Position numbers and translations under genes: made by a program. 64,000 nucleotides of DNA from an uncultured Acidobacteriia bacterium (GTDB lineage: Bacteria; Acidobacteriota; Terriglobia; Bryobacterales; Bryobacteraceae). The DNA is taken from positions 109,537 to 173,536 of the forward strand of contig CAIXXM010000030.1 of NCBI GenBank assembly GCA_903923395.1, written 5' to 3'. The notes under the pieces are model-generated. The model was given only the letters and a program-made list of their open reading frames with translations, had not been told where the DNA came from and did no database searches. Below, piece by piece: positions 34,975 to 46,425 of the stretch (positions are counted from its first letter, which is position 1; each line of letters starts with the position of its first letter).

Positions 34975-36222
34975 TTGACCAATCGCGCCGAAACTTCGTT
35001 TGAAAAGAATAAGATCAAAGTCCTGCTTCTCGAAGGCGTCCACCCCTCAGCTGTAGAAGCCTTCCGCAATGATGGCTATACGCAGATCGAATATCACGCC
35101 AAGGCATTGCCCGAAGCCCAGTTGATTGAAGCAGCGCATGATGCCTACTTCATTGGACTCCGCTCTGCGACCAACCTCACCCGCAAAGTGATCGAAAGCG
35201 CACCGAAACTGATGTGCGCGGGCTGCTTCTGCATTGGCACGAACCAAGTGGATCTGGAAGCCGCCGAAGAGCGCGGCATTCCGGTCTTCAACGCCCCGTT
35301 TTCGAACACCCGCAGCGTGGCTGAGTATGTGGTGGCCGCGGTCATCATGCTGCTGCGCGGCATTCCTTACCGCAGCGCCGCTGCCCAGCGCGGCGAATGG
35401 GTCAAGACGGCTGCCGGTTCCCGCGAAGCCCGTGGCAAGACGCTCGGTATCGTCGGTTACGGTCACATCGGAACCCAGGTCAGCGTTCTCGCCGAAGCGC
35501 TCGGCATGCGGGTGATCTTTTATGACATTGAGATGCGTCTGGCCCTCGGCAACGCGCAGCCGGCCGCCTCGCTCGATGAACTGCTGGAACACGCAGATGT
35601 AGTTACGCTGCATGTTCCGGAGACGCCACAGACCAATCTCATGATCGGCGCGGCGCAACTGGCGAAGATGAAGCCCGGTTCGCACCTCATCAATGCGGCC
35701 CGCGGCAAGGTCGTCGATATTGCTGCTCTCGCCGAAGCTCTTCGCAGCAAGCACCTGGGCGGCGCGGCAATAGACGTTTTCCCGAAGGAACCGAAAGGTG
35801 CCGGCGACGAATTCCAATCCCCTCTGCGTGGTTTTGAGAACGTGATCCTGACGCCCCACATCGGTGGCAGCACGGAAGAGGCACAACAGAACATCGGCCT
35901 CGAAGTAGCCGGCAAGCTGATCAAATACAGCAATAACGGCTCCACCATCACGGCCGTCAATTTCCCTGAGGTTTCGCTCCCGGAACACCCCGGCAAACAC
36001 AGGCTGCTCCACATCCACCGCAACCAGCCCGGCGTGCTCTCACAGATCAACAGCGTGTTCTCAAACCGGAAGATCAACATCTCCGCCCAATACCTGCAAA
36101 CCAACCCTCAGATTGGGTATGTGGTGATCGATGTGGAAGCAGATACCCGCGCCACCACGGCGGAAGCGCGTCAACTTTTGGAATCCATCGACGGTACTAT
36201 CCGCACCCGCGTACTCTATTGA
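34975..36222 (+). CDS. serA: SerA, D-3-phosphoglycerate dehydrogenase (E. coli-type, with ACT domain)
   Basis: 415 residues. The sequence is close to E. coli SerA across its length: IKVLLLEGVHPSAVEAF, GCFCIGTNQVDLEAAE, FNAPFSNTRSVAEYVV, GIVGYGHIGTQVSVLAE, LTPHIGGSTEEAQQNIGLEV and a C-terminal ACT domain (LLHIHRNQPGVLSQIN; QIGYVVIDVEAD) that in this class binds serine for feedback inhibition. It opens serine biosynthesis from 3-phosphoglycerate. The start is a TTG at 34975 without a good ribosome binding site; the match to the E. coli N-terminus supports it. Confidence 0.93.
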   Translation: MTNRAETSFEKNKIKVLLLEGVHPSAVEAFRNDGYTQIEYHAKALPEAQLIEAAHDAYFIGLRSATNLTRKVIESAPKLMCAGCFCIGTNQVDLEAAEERGIPVFNAPFSNTRSVAEYVVAAVIMLLRGIPYRSAAAQRGEWVKTAAGSREARGKTLGIVGYGHIGTQVSVLAEALGMRVIFYDIEMRLALGNAQPAASLDELLEHADVVTLHVPETPQTNLMIGAAQLAKMKPGSHLINAARGKVVDIAALAEALRSKHLGGAAIDVFPKEPKGAGDEFQSPLRGFENVILTPHIGGSTEEAQQNIGLEVAGKLIKYSNNGSTITAVNFPEVSLPEHPGKHRLLHIHRNQPGVLSQINSVFSNRKINISAQYLQTNPQIGYVVIDVEADTRATTAEARQLLESIDGTIRTRVLY

Positions 36223-36235
36223 ATGCGTTGACCCA

Positions 36236-39130
<2,895 letters not shown>

Positions 39131-39138
39131 CACATTGG

Positions 39139-40542
39139 CTACTTCACGATCTGAAATGCATCCACCTGCTTGCCATCTTCCCCAATCTGGCGGAGCTTAA
39201 AGGTCTTGCCGATGATATCGATTACACCAAAGCTGTGCTGATCTGCAACGTACTTATACGTAAACGGCTGCCACTGGCCCGGCTTCGCCTGCATGGCCGG
39301 ATCATACAGCCCCGCGCCACCTGCGCCGCTCACAATGTAAACCACTCCCTGCGGTTTGCCGCCGGCACCATCCGCGAAGTTCTTATCGAACTGGAAGTCT
39401 CCGTTGACTTCCCCCTTCGGACCCGGCTCGCCCTTCGGTGCAAAGGTCATCGGATAAGTTCTCTGATAGTTATGCACATGTCCCGCAAACACCACGTCGA
39501 CTTTGTTCTTCTCAAAGACCGGTGCCAGATAGCGCATCCACTGGTCATAGAAATGGTTAGTCGCGGAGTTAAAGCCCGGATGGTGGAACGCAACAAACTT
39601 CCAAGTCGCATTGGATGAGGCAAGGTCTTTATCGACCCACGCCTTCAGTTCCGGATTGTTCCAGTCCATGTAAGGGTTGGAGTCAAGCACCGTCCAGTGG
39701 GAATTGCCGTAATCGTAGGAATAACTGGCCATCTGGGGATACCTTGGACCGGCAGCGCTCATGAAGGAAGTCTGCGCCGCTGTATCCGTTCCAGTTAGAG
39801 CATGTTGTGTCTTTGTGCCCTTGACCATGGGTCCGTTGAGGGGAAGATCCCAATACAGAAAGTAAGCGAGTGAATCCGGGAAGCGGCCGAAGTTTGCCAG
39901 CGCCGAATCATGATTTCCTGGAGCTGCGATGAAAGGAACGGAAGAAAGCAGCGGTGCGCCAGTCTCCGGCGAGGCCTTTTCCGCTGCGTACACAGGGAAA
40001 AACTTCTTGCGGTATTCCGAGATCCTGCCCGACGTGTAGACAATATCGCCCGTGATGAAAAGGAAATCGGGATTCTCTTTGTACGCAGCGTAGGCGATGA
40101 CGCGCTGCCCCGTCGTATCCTGCGCGCAATCTCCAAACAGGACGAAGCGGTATGGCTGCGAAGCCGACTTTCTTGCAGTCGCCTTGGAAGTGAAAACCTG
40201 CTGGCCAGCCTTCAGAACGCGGTACGAGAACTCTTCTCCCGGCACCAGGCCTGTCAATTGTGCCCGGTACACCAGATGCTTTGGAATCTCCGGCGCATTC
40301 ACCTCCTGCGGCACGGGTTTCAACATGGCGCGCCACGCTTTGTCCTTCGATGTCTTCACCTCAACGGCAAACGCGGCTGGTTGCGCATCGGTGTGCCAGA
40401 GCAACATCAACGATTCCGCTTTCGCCTCCTTCGGTGCGTTGCCCAGCTGCAAGTAGGGCGTTTCCAAGAAGACGGAAGACTGCTGGCCGAACAACAGCGA
40501 AAAGGAGCCGGCCAGGATCACGGCGAGAAGCGTTTTCTTCAT
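39139..40542 (-). CDS. Secreted purple-acid-phosphatase-like metallophosphatase
   Basis: 467 residues, signal peptide (LLAVILAGSFSLLFGQ). Residues about 30-125 look like an Fn3/PAP N-terminal domain (ESLMLLWHTDAQPAAFAVEV). The metallophosphoesterase motifs are complete: FVLFGDCAQDT, FITGDIVYTSG, AAPGNHDSALAN, VAFHHPGFN and VFAGHVHNYQRTYP. The protein should hydrolyse phosphoesters in the periplasm or outside. It is convergent with the kinase gene, with 8 bases between stops. Confidence 0.9.
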   Translation of the reverse strand: MKKTLLAVILAGSFSLLFGQQSSVFLETPYLQLGNAPKEAKAESLMLLWHTDAQPAAFAVEVKTSKDKAWRAMLKPVPQEVNAPEIPKHLVYRAQLTGLVPGEEFSYRVLKAGQQVFTSKATARKSASQPYRFVLFGDCAQDTTGQRVIAYAAYKENPDFLFITGDIVYTSGRISEYRKKFFPVYAAEKASPETGAPLLSSVPFIAAPGNHDSALANFGRFPDSLAYFLYWDLPLNGPMVKGTKTQHALTGTDTAAQTSFMSAAGPRYPQMASYSYDYGNSHWTVLDSNPYMDWNNPELKAWVDKDLASSNATWKFVAFHHPGFNSATNHFYDQWMRYLAPVFEKNKVDVVFAGHVHNYQRTYPMTFAPKGEPGPKGEVNGDFQFDKNFADGAGGKPQGVVYIVSGAGGAGLYDPAMQAKPGQWQPFTYKYVADQHSFGVIDIIGKTFKLRQIGEDGKQVDAFQIVK

Positions 40543-40587
40543 ACTCTCTGCTATTATCTACGCCGACTGTGAATGGAAGATGAAAGT

Positions 40588-40998
40588 CTATGTGGGGAGC
40601 CGCGAGATCACGGCATCGGCGTCCTGGTGAAAGTTCCCCAAGCTCATCTCGAAACTGGGACACGTGAGGATGCCGCGCACCGGTTCCGGCAAGAGATCGG
40701 CGGGAGGGCGCGGTGTCCGGTCCAGAAATACTGCGATCACGCTCAGCCTTAATTGCAGTGCCTCCGCAAGAACCATGCGCACGGGGTCATTCGGATCGTC
40801 AAGCGCGCGGCCTCCATTGGCCCCGGGTGCGCGAAGCCATGCCCGGCCAATCAGTGCGATCACAGCGTCCCCGGGATGCGGCACCACAGGCGTGTCCAAT
40901 ACTCTGGACGGACCAAAGCGGGGCAGCAAACGAGCCTTGAGGCGCGCCGCATAACCTTCCGCATCGTTCGTCCGAAACAGCACTATGACCCTGGCCAT
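40588..40998 (-). CDS. Diverged, shortened TIR-like domain protein
   Basis: 136 residues from MARVIVLFRTNDAEGYAARL, with an ideal GGAGGAAGG before this ATG. The pattern (VIVLFRTNDAEGYAARL; ARLLPRFGPSRVLD; VIALIGRAWLRAP; RALDDPNDPVRM; LQLRLSVIAVFLDRT) follows the bacterial TIR family typified by FISYRR-DDSAGYAGRL and LIG-xWL-DDP-D-VR-E-I. The usual segment between strand B and helix C is shortened, and the position expected to hold the NADase glutamate (after VR) is Met-Val. I infer a non-catalytic or decaying TIR protein. It is divergent from the pirin gene. Confidence 0.6.
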   Translation of the reverse strand: MARVIVLFRTNDAEGYAARLKARLLPRFGPSRVLDTPVVPHPGDAVIALIGRAWLRAPGANGGRALDDPNDPVRMVLAEALQLRLSVIAVFLDRTPRPPADLLPEPVRGILTCPSFEMSLGNFHQDADAVISRLPT

Positions 40999-41055
40999 GC
41001 CTTCCTCCATCGTGCCATCGAATCCACCATCCGCAAAGTCGCATCAGAAACGTAA

Positions 41056-41925
41056 ATGTCACAGCCAACTGGTACGCGCTCCCTCGATGCCCTGTTGGAG
41101 GCCCCGCTTGCCTCCGAAGGTGACGGCGTCGTCATTCACCGCGCCTTCCCCACACACCAAATGGGCGAGATCGACCCGTTTCTTCTTTTCGATCATTTCG
41201 GCCCCATCGACCTTGCACCCAAAGAAGCCCGCGGGTTTCCGGATCATCCCCACCGGGGCTTCGAAACGGTCACGTATGTTTTGGACGGGGAGTTTGAACA
41301 CCGCGATTCCTTCGGGAACCATGGCCGCATCGGGCCTGGCGATGTGCAATGGATGACTGCGGGTTCCGGCCTGGTGCATTCCGAAACGCCTGGTCGAAAT
41401 CTGTACGAACACGGCGGACGTCTGCAGGGCTTTCAGATCTGGGTCAACCTGCCACGCAAGGACAAGATGAAAGCGCCGCATTATCAGGAGATCTCCGGGG
41501 AGAAGATACCGGTTGCGAAATCGCCCGGTGTGGAGTGCCGCGTGGTCGCGGGCGAGGCGCTCGGCGTGCAGGGAGCTGTGCAGACGCACACCCCGATCCA
41601 GTATTTGCATTTCACGTTGCAACCGGGCGCGACCGTGCTGCAATCCGCACCGGCAACGCAAAATGCGATGCTCTATGTCATTGAAGGCATGGCGGAAACG
41701 CAGGGAACCGCGGTCGGGCGCTTCCACATGGCCACGTTTGCGGGTGATGGCGACCAAATCGCATTCCGCAATCCCGGCGAGGCACCTCTGCAGGCATTGC
41801 TGCTGACCGGCGAACCATTGCGGGAGCCCATCGCGCGCTACGGTCCCTTCGTCATGAATACGCGCGAAGAATTGCAGCAGGCCTTCGATGACTATCGGGC
41901 AGGCCGCATGGGAACCATTGCCTGA
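41056..41925 (+). CDS. Pirin family protein
   Basis: 289 residues, bicupin. The metal ligands are visible in the N-terminal cupin (FPDHPHRGFETVTYVLDGEF, with HPHRGFE the family hallmark; DVQWMTAGSGLVHSE). The C-terminal cupin follows from residue 170. Pirins bind Fe(II); some have quercetinase activity, others regulate enzymes such as pyruvate dehydrogenase. No neighbour points to one role. Confidence 0.92.
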   Translation: MSQPTGTRSLDALLEAPLASEGDGVVIHRAFPTHQMGEIDPFLLFDHFGPIDLAPKEARGFPDHPHRGFETVTYVLDGEFEHRDSFGNHGRIGPGDVQWMTAGSGLVHSETPGRNLYEHGGRLQGFQIWVNLPRKDKMKAPHYQEISGEKIPVAKSPGVECRVVAGEALGVQGAVQTHTPIQYLHFTLQPGATVLQSAPATQNAMLYVIEGMAETQGTAVGRFHMATFAGDGDQIAFRNPGEAPLQALLLTGEPLREPIARYGPFVMNTREELQQAFDDYRAGRMGTIA

Positions 41926-41988
41926 GGATGTTTTCTTAGCAGGAACACTCTAAAGTCCAAGCGCTATCCCGCCGATTATTTCCGCAGG

Positions 41989-42927
41989 ATGATGGAACAC
42001 CCGGATAACGAATCTGACCAGGCACTTTCGCTGCTGACGGAAGACGCGCACCGGGGCCTGCAAAAGCTACAGGCTGTGGCAACGGGTGATGCTTCCGAGG
42101 TGCTCGAACTGGCTCTCCTGCGCCGTCAACTCGAGCACCAAAAGCAGGAAACCGCAAACGCAGTCCTCGCTGCTGCCGAACTTCGGCGTCAAATGCAGGA
42201 GGCGACAGCCGCTCAGGAAAAGAGCAAGAGTAAGCGACTGTGGTCCGCTGGCACGCCCGATGTGCCTCCGGCCCAACTGAAGAAACTGCAAGGCGAGGTG
42301 GAAAGAGCGAAGTCTGCACTCGATAATGAGCGCCGCGCACGCCGCTCGGAACTGGATAAAGCCTCCGAAGAATTGGAACAGCTGCGGTCTTCCATGCGCG
42401 TCTCCGCCGTGTATGGCCAACCGCGCAACAGGCATGCCGGGACACTGCGGACGGTATTTACCGTACTGGTGCTGGCCGGGATTGCGGCAGGCATCGCGTA
42501 TACCATCCACAAAATGCCCATTATTCAGGCCGCGCTCAGCGTGTGGGACGTCAAGGAGGTTCCTCCCGCGCCACCACCCAAATCCACGGAGGCAATTGAG
42601 AGCGACACCATCGGCAAGCTGACGTCATTCGGAGGACAGGGCTCTGACTTTTCCCGCGCTATCGCCCGTCTTGACCGGCTTCTGAATTCGCTGCCGGGGA
42701 AACCGCAGGACGTACTCAGGGCGGTGAAGACCATAAAATCAACGCCCGAAAAGACGGTGTGCGGCTTCGAATGGGCCAATGGCCAGCCTGCCATTGTCTA
42801 TGAGGGTAATAAGCCTGGGAATCGCAGCCTGTCCATCTCTGCAACCGTGAATAACTGTGCGGACGCCGTGGAACAGTTTCTTGCCAGTGCGGAGAAGGAG
42901 GCAGCGGCACCTCCGGCGAATCACTGA
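41989..42927 (+). CDS. Coiled-coil, single-span membrane protein of unknown function
   Basis: 312 residues. A cytoplasmic N-part of about 150 residues is rich in Glu, Lys and Ala with heptad-like stretches (LRRQLEHQKQETANAVLAAA; LQGEVERAKSALDNERRA). A transmembrane helix (TVFTVLVLAGIAAGIAYTI, about 154-172) leads to a Pro-rich linker (EVPPAPPPKS) and a small outer domain with two cysteines (VCGFEW and NNCADAV) that could form a disulfide. No family recognised. It precedes dcd by 37 bases on the same strand. Confidence 0.7.
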   Translation: MMEHPDNESDQALSLLTEDAHRGLQKLQAVATGDASEVLELALLRRQLEHQKQETANAVLAAAELRRQMQEATAAQEKSKSKRLWSAGTPDVPPAQLKKLQGEVERAKSALDNERRARRSELDKASEELEQLRSSMRVSAVYGQPRNRHAGTLRTVFTVLVLAGIAAGIAYTIHKMPIIQAALSVWDVKEVPPAPPPKSTEAIESDTIGKLTSFGGQGSDFSRAIARLDRLLNSLPGKPQDVLRAVKTIKSTPEKTVCGFEWANGQPAIVYEGNKPGNRSLSISATVNNCADAVEQFLASAEKEAAAPPANH

Positions 42928-42964
42928 CAGCCTTGGCCAGAAGTTACACTAAGAGATTGGCCCG

Positions 42965-44080
42965 ATGACAAATCCTATGACAGGCGTCCTCCCGGTGCAG
43001 GCTCTCGAAGCCATGGTGGCGAACGGACAAATCCGCCTTCACGCCCCTTTGCTGCCGGACCAGATTCAACCGTCCTCGCTGGATCTACGCCTCGGCCCCG
43101 AAGCTTACCGTGTCCGTGCCAGTTTTCTTGGAACTGCCGGTGCCACGGTTTCGAGAAAGCTTGAGCAATACCGGCTTCATACCCTGGATCTGACTCGTCC
43201 GGCTGTACTCGAAAAGGGCTGTGTTTACATCGTTCCCTTGCTCGAAGAACTCAACCTGCCGCCAGAGATTTCGGGCAAGGCAAACCCGAAAAGCTCAACG
43301 GGACGGCTGGATATCTTTACCCGCCTGATTACAGATGAAGGCCGTCAGTTTGAGATTGTCCCGCCCGGCTATAAAGGCCGTCTCTTTGCGGAAATCGTGC
43401 CCCGCACGTTTAGCGTAGTGGTGCGACAGGGAGACCGTCTTTCTCAACTCCGTTTGTTTCAGGGCGAGTATCGGCCTTCCGACGCACTGCTCCGGGAACT
43501 GGGGAACACAGAGACGCTCGTCTACCGTGATGACGCTGTAGAGGAACCCTTGATTCACGACGGGTTGCGCCTTTCCGTGGATCTCGCCGGGATTGATGGT
43601 TCGGAAATCATCGGTTTTCGCGCCCGCAAACATGCGCCGCTGATTGATGTCACCAAGATCGGGCATTATGACCCTGCTGATTTCTGGGATCCCATCCGGC
43701 GGAATGCCTCGCGCTCTTTGATTCTCGATCCCGAGGATTTTTACATCCTCGCCTCGCGCGAAAAGGTACGTATTCCGGCGCAGTATGCCGCCGAAATGGT
43801 GCCTTATGATCCCACCATCGGCGAGTTCCGTATTCACTACGCAGGCTTTTTCGATCCAGGCTTTGGCTATGGATCGGGAGAGATTGCCGGGACTAGGGCA
43901 GTTCTCGAAGTTCGCTCCCACGAAGTGCCTTTCATTCTCGAAGATGGACAGGTGGTCGCGAGCCTCGTCTTCGAAAAACTCCTGGAACGCCCACGGGTGC
44001 TTTATGGCGAAGGGATCGGCTCGTCGTATCAGAAGCAGGGTTTGAAGCTCAGCAAACATTTCCGGACCTTTACTGAATGA
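42965..44080 (+). CDS. dcd: 2'-deoxycytidine 5'-triphosphate deaminase, long form
   Basis: 371 residues, the double-domain DCD form (PF06559) rather than the 190-residue E. coli type. QIQPSSLDLRLGPEAYRV at the start, GKANPKSSTGRLDIFTRLI, and a second trimeric dUTPase-like half with VEVRSHEVPFILEDGQ-type residues (LEVRSHEVPFILEDGQVVAS). It converts dCTP to dUTP, supplying dUMP after dUTPase action. A dut gene and thyX lie about 13 kb away. It overlaps the next gene by 4 bases. Confidence 0.88.
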   Translation: MTNPMTGVLPVQALEAMVANGQIRLHAPLLPDQIQPSSLDLRLGPEAYRVRASFLGTAGATVSRKLEQYRLHTLDLTRPAVLEKGCVYIVPLLEELNLPPEISGKANPKSSTGRLDIFTRLITDEGRQFEIVPPGYKGRLFAEIVPRTFSVVVRQGDRLSQLRLFQGEYRPSDALLRELGNTETLVYRDDAVEEPLIHDGLRLSVDLAGIDGSEIIGFRARKHAPLIDVTKIGHYDPADFWDPIRRNASRSLILDPEDFYILASREKVRIPAQYAAEMVPYDPTIGEFRIHYAGFFDPGFGYGSGEIAGTRAVLEVRSHEVPFILEDGQVVASLVFEKLLERPRVLYGEGIGSSYQKQGLKLSKHFRTFTE

Positions 44081-45021
44081 AGCAATTTGACGTTGTTGGC
44101 GTTGGTCTCAACGCAACCGACACCATGCTGGTTGTCCACCGCTTCCCCGCCCACGGCGGGAAGGTGCCTTTTGAAAAAGAATTCGACTCGGTGGGTGGCC
44201 AGGTTGCCAGCGCTATGGTGACCTGCTCCAAGCTCGGATTGAAAGCCAAGTACATTGGCACCGTTGGCGATGATGCACGCGGCATTTTGCAAATGCAAAG
44301 TCTGCGCGATTCCGACATCAATCTGGATCATGTCCAGCAGCGCCAGGGCTGCCCCAACCAGTCGGCCTACATCATCATCGATACCGCAACCGGCGAGCGC
44401 ACTGTGCTCTGGAGCCGTCCCGATTGCCTGGCAATTTCCCCCGAAGAAATCACCCCGGACCAGATCACCTGCGCCCGCCTGCTGCATATCGACGGCCATG
44501 ACACCCGCGCCGTGGAACACGCCGCCCGCATCGCCCGGCTGAACGGTATCCCCGTGACCGTCGATGTCGATACGATCTACGCCGGCTTCGACAAGGTTCT
44601 TCCTTTGGTCGATTACATGATTGCCTCCAGCGAGTTCCCTGCACGCTGGACCGGTATTGAAGATCCCTTCGATGCCCTTCGCTCCATTCAGGACAAGTAC
44701 GGTATGAAGATCGCCGCCATGACGTTGGGCGCGCATGGTTCACTGGCGCTGCTGAACGGCCATTTTCATTACTCCCCCGGTTTTGTGGTGAATTGCATTG
44801 ATACCACTGGTGCGGGCGATGTCTTCCACGGAGCGTTTTGTTACGCGGTGCTCCAGGAAATGCAGATCGGCGAAGCTCTCGAGTTCTCCAATGCCATGGC
44901 AGCCTTGAATTGCACCGCCTTCGGAGCCCGGGGAGGCATCTCCACGTTGGAGGAAGCGCGCTTGCTGATCCGTACGGGCCAGCGCCGCGGGAATCTGGAT
45001 ATCAGCAGGAAAGTCCTCTAA
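44077..45021 (+). CDS. PfkB family carbohydrate kinase
   Basis: 314 residues. The N-terminal GVGLNATDTMLVV and VGGQVASAMVTCSKLG are PfkB signature 1; the C-terminal DTTGAGDVFHGAFCYAVL holds the anion hole and catalytic Asp. The lid strands lie near residues 10-45. It phosphorylates a sugar or nucleoside of unknown identity. Start overlaps the dcd stop (ATGA), so the two are coupled; a nucleoside substrate is possible but unproven. Confidence 0.88.
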   Translation: MKQFDVVGVGLNATDTMLVVHRFPAHGGKVPFEKEFDSVGGQVASAMVTCSKLGLKAKYIGTVGDDARGILQMQSLRDSDINLDHVQQRQGCPNQSAYIIIDTATGERTVLWSRPDCLAISPEEITPDQITCARLLHIDGHDTRAVEHAARIARLNGIPVTVDVDTIYAGFDKVLPLVDYMIASSEFPARWTGIEDPFDALRSIQDKYGMKIAAMTLGAHGSLALLNGHFHYSPGFVVNCIDTTGAGDVFHGAFCYAVLQEMQIGEALEFSNAMAALNCTAFGARGGISTLEEARLLIRTGQRRGNLDISRKVL

Positions 45022-45027
45022 GACAAC

Positions 45028-45696
45028 ATGTTTCCTCTCCGTGACGACCGGCCGACGTACACCCCGCCCACGGTGACGGTATTGCTGATCGCCGCCTGCG
45101 TACTCGTCTTCCTGTTCGAACTCACATTGGACGACTATAGCCGGAACTTTTTCATTTCCGTCTTCGGCACTGTCCCTGGCCGGCTCCATCCCACCACCCT
45201 GGTGACGTCGATGTTCCTGCACGCCAGCTGGAGCCACATTATCGGCAACATGTTGTTTCTATGGGCCTTTGGCAAGAGCTTGGAAGATGCCATGGGACAC
45301 GGGAAATTCCTCCTTTTCTACCTGGCTTCGGGCATCGCCGCCGGTCTGGTTCACGTGTTGTTCAATCAAGGTTCGGTGATTCCGGCCGTTGGGGCCAGTG
45401 GTGCCATTGCCGGCGTCATGGGTGCCTACCTGATTACATTCCCCCGTGCCTACATCAAGACCCTGGTCTTTTTCTTTTTCGTGACCGTGGTGGAAATCCG
45501 GGCCGAATTCATTCTCATCTACTGGTTCATTACCCAGCTATTCTCGGGCTACGGCTCCATCGCTCACTCCCACGTCACAGATTCCGGCGTCGCCTGGTTC
45601 GCGCACATCGGCGGCTTCCTGGCCGGCATGGGGCTGGTGAAGGTTCTGGGAACCCGCTCCCGCTATATTCCAAGACGCGGCGGATACTACTGGTAA
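45028..45696 (+). CDS. Rhomboid family intramembrane serine protease
   Basis: 222 residues with six membrane segments. Catalytic Ser124 in VGASGAIAGVMG and His193 in AHIGGFLAG; oxyanion residues His70 and Asn74 in HASWSHIIGNMLFLWAFG. The cytoplasmic N-tail (FPLRDDRPTYTPP) is typical of the rhomboids found in acidobacteria and actinobacteria. It cleaves membrane proteins within the bilayer; substrates unknown. It follows pfkB by 6 bases. Confidence 0.9.
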   Translation: MFPLRDDRPTYTPPTVTVLLIAACVLVFLFELTLDDYSRNFFISVFGTVPGRLHPTTLVTSMFLHASWSHIIGNMLFLWAFGKSLEDAMGHGKFLLFYLASGIAAGLVHVLFNQGSVIPAVGASGAIAGVMGAYLITFPRAYIKTLVFFFFVTVVEIRAEFILIYWFITQLFSGYGSIAHSHVTDSGVAWFAHIGGFLAGMGLVKVLGTRSRYIPRRGGYYW

Positions 45697-45714
45697 GGAA
45701 TCCCGAGGCAACTT

Positions 45715-46425
45715 ATGCTTGACATTCTGGCAATTGCAGCACATCCCGACGACGTTGAACAGACCTGTGGCGGCACACTTCTCAAGATGGCCGAACAGGG
45801 TTATCGAACCGGCATCATTGACCTCACGGCGGGCAACATGGGCACCCGCGGGACGCCGGAATTACGTGTGGAAGAATCCATGGAGGCCGCCAAAATTCTG
45901 CGCGCCACGCATCGCGAGAATCTCTATTTCCCGGATGCAAGGCTCGAGAATTCCATGGCTGGCCGCATGACTCTTGCCCATAAGATCCGCACGCTGCAGC
46001 CCAGGGTCGTCATCCTTCCCTATTGGACCGGGCGGCATCCCGACCATTACCGCTGCTCAGAGATTGGTTACGAAGCCTGCTTTCTCGCTGGACTCCGCAA
46101 GTTAGATCAATACACTGAGCCGCACCGTCCCTTCAAGATCATTTATTCCTCCATCTATGCCAATGTGGCGCCAAACTTCGTCGTCGATATATCGAACTTT
46201 TTTGAGCAGCGGATGCAGTCGCTCTTCGCCTACCGTTCGCAGTATGCCGTGACCGGAGACGAAGGTGCTGCACTGTTTCCTGATGAAGCGGAAATCCGTG
46301 ACCGTCTGGCCGGTATCGCGAGATACTACGGCAACCTGATCGGCGTGAAGTATGGCGAACCGTTCGCCGTCAAAGAAACCATGCGCGTGGATGACATCGT
46401 CGCCATGCAGGTGCGCAGTATATGA
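45715..46425 (+). CDS. bshB1: BshB1, bacillithiol biosynthesis deacetylase
   Basis: 236 residues, PIG-L/LmbE zinc deacetylase. AIAAHPDDVEQTCGGTL gives the first zinc ligands (His10, Asp13) and GRHPDHYRCSEI the third. DLTAGNMGTRGTPELRVEE and the NLYFPDARLENS segment match BshB1. The enzyme removes acetyl from GlcNAc-malate to give GlcN-malate in bacillithiol synthesis. bshA and bshC are not in the window. AGGAATCCCGAGG precedes the ATG. It overlaps galT by 4 bases. Confidence 0.88.
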   Translation: MLDILAIAAHPDDVEQTCGGTLLKMAEQGYRTGIIDLTAGNMGTRGTPELRVEESMEAAKILRATHRENLYFPDARLENSMAGRMTLAHKIRTLQPRVVILPYWTGRHPDHYRCSEIGYEACFLAGLRKLDQYTEPHRPFKIIYSSIYANVAPNFVVDISNFFEQRMQSLFAYRSQYAVTGDEGAALFPDEAEIRDRLAGIARYYGNLIGVKYGEPFAVKETMRVDDIVAMQVRSI

